From: Portulaca oleracea
Taxonomy: Eukaryota > Streptophyta > Magnoliopsida > Caryophyllales > Portulacaceae
DNA: 64,000 bases
Direction: 5' to 3'
Assembly (NCBI GenBank): GCA_029582165.1
Contig: CM055871.1
Coordinates: 5,711,501-5,775,500 of the forward strand
Position 1 is the first letter of the stretch, and every line of letters begins with the position of its first letter. A program made the position numbers and the translations under genes. The notes beneath the pieces were generated by a model. It did not search any database and was not told where the DNA came from. It saw nothing but the letters and a program-made list of their open reading frames with translations. Positions 57,991 through 64,000 of the stretch are shown here, in pieces.

Positions 57991-58632
57991 GTGATAGATT
58001 CGGGTGCTTCGTTTCACTCTTCGTTTAGCAAGGAGGCCTTTAACAATTTTGTGAGTGGGAGGTTTGGCAGGGTTAGGCTTGCAAACGGTCACTACCTAAA
58101 GGTGCTAGGAAGAGGTGATGTGAACGTTAAAACTTCTAAGGGTGGAACTTGGAGGTTGAAGAATGTTCGGTATGTCCCGTGTCTGACCAAGAACCTTGTA
58201 TCTGTGAGTCAACTGGATGAGGAGGGGTTCACGACGAAATTTGAAGATGGTCATTGGAGGGTAACGAAAGGATCTCTGATAATTGCAAATGGCAGGAAAG
58301 AGGGGAAGCTATATTCTGTCATTGATAACTCTAACATGCCGGTTCATGCTCGTCAAAGGCGTGTTAGCTTCTCTGATAAGAGAAGGGAACCAGAAACGAG
58401 GAGGTTTCAGGTCGAGGCTACGGGAACGGATGATCAGCCGAGGAACGCATCTAACCTGCATGGGAATTCGACAAGTTCAACACGAGATAAAATCCCAATC
58501 CAAAATTCCCCTAAGTTGTTGACGATGATGCGTATGTCGAAGTTGCAGGGGTGTGATCAGTTCAAGTGGGAGCCTGTTGCTAAAAGAGGAGTTGATGCGA
58601 GGTCAACTGGGACCTCTGTTGATCTTTGCTGA
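57987..58632 (+). pseudogene. Copia protease and pre-integrase remnant, then sharply truncated
   Basis: WVIDSGASFHSSF carries the aspartic protease active-site motif DSGAS, followed by VRLANGHYLKVLGRGDV and LKNVRYVPCLTKNLVSVSQL, typical of Copia. After ...GKLYSVIDN, where the HCC-type integrase domain should begin, the frame continues with 80-90 basic, low-complexity residues unrelated to integrase and stops. This is the scar of the deletion that removed IN, RT and RNase H. Confidence 0.8.
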
Positions 58633-58736
58633 ACAAGATCGAGATGGATGCACTAAAGGATTCTACGAGGTGTTGAAGTGGTGATTGATGATAATCGACG
58701 AAGGCTGCGTTTACAATTGGTCTCCAAGTGGGAGAT

Positions 58737-59237
58737 TGTTGGGTTGACTATGGAGACCAATTTTGGGTTGGTCTCTGTCTCTTGGGGAGCAAGGTATAAG
58801 AGTTTGAGTGGGAATCAGATTGTTGATTTGTTCCACTTCTTTTTTGTAATTCGTTTGCTGTAGGGACTCTATTAATCCTAAAATTGTGTCAGCCTTGTAC
58901 TATAAATAGGACATAGGTGTTAGGTTTATTTGTACAACAATTGAGAGTGTTTCATCTTATACCACAAGAGATTGACCTGTAATCTCTGTGTTCCTGAGGG
59001 AGTTGTGTGAGGCTCATCTGTGAGTGTTGAGTTCTCAGGTTGTAACTCTAGGGAGGTTGTGAGAGATTGTGGAGGTCTGGGAATCTCTGAAACACTGTTA
59101 TAATCCTCTGATAGTGCATCGTTCGTGGTTTTTTTCCCGGTTTGGGTTTTTCCACGTTAATTCCTTGTGTTGAATCTTTATTTATTTTTCGCCCTTATTA
59201 TTGTTTGTCTGCTAACTACGTCCTGAGAATCCTAACA
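58737..59237 (+). repeat. 3' LTR of the gag-only Copia
   Basis: Starts tgttgggttgactatgg and ends gagaatcctaaca, near-identical to the 5' LTR. Confidence 0.9.
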
Positions 59238-59580
59238 ACGATCTTATCTAACGAAAAATAAAGTGATCTGACCTCACTCAAATTTAACTTCCACCATAAT
59301 TATTTTTTTTATTAATGATGATCTTATCTATCATTGTTATAAGATCAAAAGAAACATTGTTATAAGACCAAAAGGAACATGTATCCAAAGCAAATCAAAA
59401 GCACCCAAAATCTGTAAGAAATTAACTAAATTCACTTGTAAATTTTGATAGAAATTGATTGACATGGTATAATGGTACAAATGCGATATGCCCTAACACT
59501 TCATGTACCACTTTTGGTTTCTATCGAATTAATGAGAAACTTTACCCAAGTAAACTTCAAAAATAATTGTTTGAGATAAG

Positions 59581-59740
59581 GGGTTTTTGGCCACAAATAA
59601 TCCGTACTGAGAGGGTTGTAACTGAGAATAATCCAAAGTAACTTTTCGGCCACTGGCAATATGTACTTTTTCACTATTTTCTCATAGCAGTCCTGAACCA
59701 ATTTCCGACACGGGAAAGCTGACGTGGCGACCGGAAAGTA
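59581..59740. repeat. Half of a Mutator-type MITE related to 17753-18116
   Basis: ggggtttttggccacaaata followed by gagaataatccaaag and cagtcctgaaccaatttccg parallels the left arm of the RecQ-intron MITE. The opposite arm was not found, so it is probably truncated. Confidence 0.5.
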
Positions 59741-60159
59741 TGTTTATTCATACTTCAAAAAGGAAAGTATGGATTGTTTTTTCTCATATGCCACATTTAA
59801 CCACCTGAGGATTATTACTGGATCAAAGTTTCATTGTCATACTCACCTATATACGGTGAAATTATCAGAAAACAGTGTCATCACAAATTACAGGTATCAA
59901 ATTATGATTCAACATGAATCATTATCATAACCTGACAAATAAATAAGGGTAAATGGAAATCCAATGCAGTGTAGGGAGGGCAGAGCAGCCTGTGAGAGTT
60001 GACTTGGTGCTAGGGATTATCATTCTTCCTCACATCCAAGTTCCAATCAAATGCAACGCTTTCTGCATAAAAATCAAATCTTTCTAGTTTCGATCGAAAA
60101 TCCGTCTGAAGCTACATAATTCAGCAAGTACAACACACTCAAATTACACAAAACAAAAC

Positions 60160-60535
60160 AATTCGTGAATGACACGAGCAACAATCAACATCCCCAAACC
60201 TAACCCGAAACTTCCGACGCACAAAAAAGTTTACCCCAAATTTAACATGAATCGACACCCAATCCGCAAAATTAAGACCCTGAAAGTGAATAAGAAACCC
60301 TAAAAAGTGTAGGAATACCTGGAATTATGCTGAATACAATATGCTCAAATTACACAGAACAAAACAATTCGCCAATGACACGATCAACATAGCAACATCC
60401 CCAAACATAGCCCTAGATTCCCGACACACAAACAAAATTACCCCCAAATTGAACACGAATCGACACCCAATCCGCGAAATTAAGACCCCGAAAGTGAATA
60501 AGAAACCCTGAAAACGTAGGAATACCTGGAATTAG
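60160..60535. repeat. Tandem duplication (about 195-bp units) beside the TOM6-like sequence
   Basis: Units at about 60125-60330 and 60337-60535 share gaatcgacacccaatccgc, agtgaataagaaaccct and taggaatacctggaatta at the same spacing, with some divergence. The right unit abuts the TOM6-like stop codon, so a putative 3' UTR splice donor (CAG next to GTATTCC on the minus strand) is also present twice. Confidence 0.75.
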
Positions 60536-60642
60536 AGGTCCAATTGGAGCTCTTCTTTCTGGAAATAGTTAAGGACGTAAGGAGTGACACGAATGAGGGC
60601 AACCCAAGCTCCAAACATGGCGGCATTAGGAGTTACTATCAT
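60532..60642 (-). CDS. TOM6-like mitochondrial import receptor subunit, N-terminus uncertain
   Basis: The frame ends AAMFGAWVALIRVTPYVLNY and then FQKEELQLDL. This matches the conserved C-terminal half of plant TOM6, a tail-anchored subunit of about 54 residues in the outer-membrane TOM translocase (pattern: hydrophobic core, Arg, Pro-Tyr, acidic tail). The usual N-terminal part (a short KPDKA...LKQL-type segment) is not present. The nearest Met gives 36 residues. Starts further up (60768, 60819) pass through a CT microsatellite and look spurious. It could be a truncated or rearranged copy, or a gene whose first part lies in an exon I did not identify. Confidence 0.5.
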   Translation of the reverse strand: MIVTPNAAMFGAWVALIRVTPYVLNYFQKEELQLDL

Positions 60643-60772
60643 ATTGCTTGGGTTACTGTTCAAATGGTAATTTGGTAATTTATCTAACTTGAGATTAAAA
60701 CTGAGAACCCTTGGACGCACAGACCTTTGCTTTCTCAATTCAATAGTACGCTCGGAAAATTGCTTCATACCT

Positions 60773-60806
60773 CTTTCTCTTTCTCTTTCTCTTTCTCTTT
60801 CTCTCG
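60773..60806. repeat. (TTTCTC)n microsatellite
   Basis: About five to six units of tttctc upstream of the TOM6-like sequence (minus strand). It produces artefactual Arg-Glu repeat frames. Confidence 0.9.
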
Positions 60807-61319
60807 GCTTCCTCTTCACCAGCAGTCTTCTTCACTGTTCTTGCAATTGGCTTGGCCTTTTGTGGATTAATGTTTGGCATCAATATTTTCAACTCCATCT
60901 CCATTTGATAATTAGCACCAAAGTCTTCCTTCATCTCAATCAATATTTTGTGGGAAATTGACGGTGAAAGTGGAGGTGGGAACTGGGAAACCTCATGGGG
61001 ATGAACATCAATGTTATAGAATTAGCACCAAAGTTGGGTAAATTTACAAAAGTGCCATTTGAACAGTGTTTTCCCCAATTTGAACAGTAACTGGGCATAG
61101 AGGCTTTTTAATGTTTAAGGACTTCCCTCCTGGGCCACTAAGTTTGATTGGATACTTTTAAAATAGAGGCCCATTTCCAATAACCCGTATTATCCTTTGA
61201 AAAGAACATCCTTACGAAGCAATTGTTATATACATTCATTTGTTTGGTAAACTTTGCCGTACCTACCTATGTCCACCAAAATTATAAATCTTTGAACAAA
61301 ACATTAATATCATAAATGA

Positions 61320-62060
61320 AATAACCCTAGAGGGGGGTGATTAGGGTTATAAAAATAATTATGCACTTCAATCAACACAACCAAGTTAGTAGCACTTTTA
61401 TATGAAAAATAACTTCTTTATTGAATGATCAAAAGTGCTAAAGAGGAGGAGGTTACAACTCATCACAAAAGAGAACTTGTGAGGTCCTCAATTGGCCTAC
61501 CGGATTAGAAGACACAACAGAGGTCTTCTGAATATGAGGCCTCACAGTGGAGGCGATTACAAACAGTGACCTCACACAGCAGAGAGACACTTGTTTAGCT
61601 TGGAACTCACGACCCTAGAGGTCCTCACCAGTATGAACACTGGTTACAAAACTCACCACTACACAAGAATGGCTACACTCGGAATATTCACTCAAATACT
61701 CCTACACTTAGAACTTTCTTTCACAAAGTTCTTACAATGATTTTCTTCCTTGGAAATCGATACTTGTATGAATGAAGCTTGATGGTATTTATAGCCTTGA
61801 GAGCAACGGTTGTCCAGGATTGTTTCCTTTTCTGAGATGATCCTCTATCATCCACGAGATTCCTTTCTTTGTCATATTCTTCCTTCCTTTTTCGTTTGAT
61901 ATCTGAAAAGGAAACGCAGACTATTACAATCATATCTCAGAATTAGAGGAAGGAATAAGATTAGGATATGATTTGTACTTCCCTAAGATAGCTCGGTTGA
62001 TCTTTCAAACAAAATAATCTTGTGCTGACATTTGAGGTCCTCATTGACGATTACGCTGAG
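61320..62060 (-). mobile_element. LTR-like sequence in antisense orientation
   Basis: Read on the minus strand, a TATA motif (GGCTATAAATACCATC, about 61780-61795) is followed by transcript-leader-like sequence and then by CCTAATCACCCCCCTCTAGG near 61325-61350, which resembles the 3' part of plant Copia LTRs. Exact ends and a TSD were not found. It is non-coding. Confidence 0.4.
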
Positions 62061-62399
62061 ATTCTTCAATAAAGTTTATCATAAATTTATAAGCATTATT
62101 GCAAATTTATCGATTTTTTTAAATTTATAATTTTTTTTACATAAATTCATCACATAAAAATTGATATATTTTAATATATGGGATGTACCTAAATAGATCC
62201 ATAGTGTACATGCTTATTGTGGGCAACAAATCATAGCTCATAATGGCTAACACCTCATGAGGCATAAATAAAATTATATGTTGCCCAAAATACCTCACAA
62301 TTATATACTTCAAAGAATAAGCATAATTTAAGCCCCACCAAAGTATGACATGAAACAAACTCAATAGTGTCTTGCGTCCGTACTCCAAGAAGTATGATA

Positions 62400-62647
62400 T
62401 GCTCCCTCATTTTTTATTTAAGTGTCGTCTAGGTAATTGTGTTAAAAATTTTGACCATAAATATCTTAATTTGTATGATGAATCATCATACAAAACTTAT
62501 GCCATTAGATTCGCAATAAGAAATACTATTAAAAAAAAGTATAATATCATATTTTTTATATAAAAAAAATATTATGTATGTGAGAAATTATCGATTAAAA
62601 ATGAACCTCAAAAAGCGTGAATGACATATAAAAAAGAACGGAGGGAG
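62400..62647. mobile_element. Stowaway MITE
   Basis: Tips gctccctcattttttattta and the inverted aaaaaagaacggagggag, with TA next to each, bound an AT-rich interior. Non-coding. Confidence 0.65.
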
Positions 62648-62649
62648 TA

Positions 62650-63196
62650 TAATTTACACCTCACCTAAGAACATACGTGGAGCAAAATTGGCACCCCAAA
62701 CATATTAGCACATAACAGCACAGATTTATATATATTCAACCTCTGTCACAATACACCAGAGTTATAAGTTTTCCCCAATAATTATAGGCCTATATCACAT
62801 CACAAATTAGATCAGTCATCCTGGCCTGAAACAACCCAAAAAAAAAAAAAAAACAAGGGTAATGATCAAGTTACACACAAACATTACATTACAAGTTTTT
62901 CAACATTACAATATTTTCCAAGAACAGACTGACAACTAGATATTGACAATGCCCATAATTTTTGAGTCCTGCCCATATTCTCCCTTCTTCAGTAGCACTG
63001 AACACCATCAAAACTCCTGCAAATACCGCTTCGACGAGCAGTTGGGGATTATATATTCATACATTGCCCAGAACTCGGGATCGAGCAGGAAAAAAAAAAA
63101 ACCCCTAGCTTAGGGATTTTGATGGTGCAAGGGCAGAATCGGCATTTCACCCTCCATGCATGCGAAGTTTCCGGAACGTACGTAAAGACTAAAGAG
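62650..63196 (-). other. Probable 3' UTR and downstream region of the right-edge gene
   Basis: No separate gene is seen. By position this contains the 3' untranslated region of the minus-strand gene ending at 63197; the exact poly(A) site is not identifiable. Confidence 0.4.
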
Positions 63197-63358
63197 TTAT
63201 TGCTGTTTGGGAGGGGAAGATGAGGAAGGGTTGTCGGCTGGAGAGGAGCATCCTTGAGTTTTCTGCTGGGACTTGCACTGTTTCTTGCTAGGTGGCTCGG
63301 GTTTTGCTCCTTGTTGCTGTTGTTGTTGTTGTTGCCGTACTTTTACTCCCCTTATCAT
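63197..63358 (-). CDS. Last exon of an unidentified gene with polyglutamine stretch (partial, runs off the window)
   Basis: A clean acceptor (GTGTGTCACAG) at 63359 opens a 162-bp exon in phase 0. It encodes MIRGVKVRQQQQQQQQGA, then a Lys/Pro/Ser-rich tail with KKQCKSQQKTQ and a PSSSSPPKQQ end, stop TAA. The composition suggests a nuclear or disordered C-terminus, but the gene is not recognised. The rest lies beyond 63397, where a Copia-type LTR occupies the intron, and past the right edge. The initial Met is an in-exon residue, not necessarily a start. Confidence 0.55.
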   Translation of the reverse strand: MIRGVKVRQQQQQQQQGAKPEPPSKKQCKSQQKTQGCSSPADNPSSSSPPKQQ

Positions 63359-63396
63359 CTGTGACACACATGAAACAAGAAATTAGCCATGCGTTA

Positions 63397-64000
63397 TGTT
63401 AGGGTTTTAATATAAGAGCAGAATTGATCAGCGGAAGCAAAAATAAGATGACTACTAGATATCGAGAAAAATAAATGCTAGATTAAAGGGGTCAAGATTT
63501 TAACGTGGAAACCCAAATCGGGAAAAAAAACCACGGACGGCACAAGCACACACGAATCCACTTTTGGTAGAGAGTACAACGAACGGTCTCCTTCCGAGAT
63601 CCAACAAAGAGAGTATTACAAAGATCTCAAACAATATAATATCCTAATACAATTAGGAAACAACTAATTGTGGGATCAAGAAATTGGGTGATTTTAGGAC
63701 ACTTTCTTAACACGTTAAGATCGAAAGTTATGTGACAGAAATTAAATATCGTTTGGTCCGAGCATAGAAACAATTGAAAGCTAGTGCAGGTTATACTGGA
63801 CGAATCAAGTTATACTGGACGAATCAAAGATATATAAGAAGGAATTGAGTGAGATGATAAGCGGTTGTCCATGGAAATTATGAAGGGTAAAAAAGGAACC
63901 GTGAGCTTGGAATTCTCGTTTCCGATCCCCTTACGGCCAAAGATAGTCCGAGAACTTAAAACATTTGGATGTGAAAGAAGTATAAGGCGTCAAAGGTGTT
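63397..64000 (-). mobile_element. Copia-type LTR in the intron of the right-edge gene (incomplete)
   Basis: On the minus strand the sequence reads CCGATTTGGGTTTCCACG followed by TTAAAATC and ends ATTAAAACCCTAACA. This closely parallels the 3' part of the LTRs at 56.6-59.2 kb (cggtttgggtttttccacg ... cctaaca). Whether it is a solo LTR or a full element cannot be seen. Confidence 0.6.

Larger units (their letters stand above)
56622..59237 (+). mobile_element. Non-autonomous Copia retrotransposon with gag and protease only
   Basis: LTRs 56622-57118 and 58737-59237, a 5-bp duplication acgat at 56617-56621 and 59238-59242, a primer-binding site gtggtatcagagc right after the 5' LTR and a purine tract aagtgggagat just before the 3' LTR. 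The two LTRs differ by roughly a dozen substitutions and a few small indels, so the insertion is fairly recent. The 1.6-kb interior holds gag and part of the protease/pre-integrase region but no integrase, reverse transcriptase or RNase H. It must have depended on proteins from a related element. Confidence 0.93.

Noticed and set aside
60689..60961. Plus-strand frame with repeated SLSLSL and its minus-strand Arg/Lys repeats
   Set aside because: Produced by the TTTCTC microsatellite.

Overview
The window is plant nuclear DNA, most likely from a eudicot. The evidence is: genes split by GT-AG introns, AT-rich intergenic DNA, a plant ARV1 gene, a plant RecQ helicase gene of 20 coding exons, a secreted cysteine-rich defensin-like gene, and dense plant transposons (Stowaway, hAT, Mutator-like, L1-type LINE, Copia and Gypsy LTR elements). 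No prokaryotic, organellar, tRNA or rRNA gene was seen. Exon models and target-site duplications (TSDs) were worked out by hand from the sequence. Family names rest on recognised protein motifs and terminal structures, not on database searches.

Layout. 1-3.2 kb: AT-rich intergenic DNA with two Stowaway MITEs and a 350-bp foldback. 3.2-3.9 kb: an intact, intronless ARV1 gene (minus strand). 3.9-11.4 kb: intergenic, with two hAT-like elements that have perfect 8-bp TSDs and a GTTCTTTTA-ended MITE family. 11.4-28.15 kb: one RecQ helicase gene (minus strand). Its 20 exons keep phase throughout except for one extra base in exon 19. Its introns hold a Mutator MITE, a hAT MITE, microsatellites and many long G/C homopolymers. 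28.9-34.1 kb: a decayed L1-type LINE (minus strand). 34.3-35.1 kb: a Mutator MITE inside (TA)n repeats, with its right half duplicated. 35.8-41.1 kb: a long LTR-like sequence with a 13-unit minisatellite. 42.3-45.0 kb: two abutting Mutator-like elements, each with a perfect 9-bp TSD. The first is a Pack-MULE carrying a HOP/STI1 fragment and an MBOAT lysophospholipid acyltransferase fragment in opposite orientations. The second carries an exon-like serine-rich fragment. 45.0-50.9 kb: two Mutator MITEs flanking a shuffled, non-autonomous Copia element whose 3' LTR is split by a solo LTR (TSD gtaag) and a hAT MITE. 52.9-54.5 kb: a two-exon defensin-like gene (plus strand). 56.6-59.2 kb: a Copia element keeping only gag and protease (TSD acgat). 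60.5 kb: a TOM6-like sequence (minus strand). 61.3-62.1 kb: an antisense LTR-like sequence. 63.2-64 kb: the last exon of a gene that runs off the right edge, with a Copia-type LTR in its intron.

How the pieces relate. The host genes (ARV1, RecQ, defensin-like, TOM6-like, right-edge gene) show no functional link; they are islands in a transposon-rich region. The most notable content is a set of Mutator-like elements with related GGGAAATTGG-type ends, at 34.3, 42.3, 43.8, 45.1 and 50.4 kb. They range from short MITEs to a gene-capturing Pack-MULE, and one has inserted into the target duplication of another.
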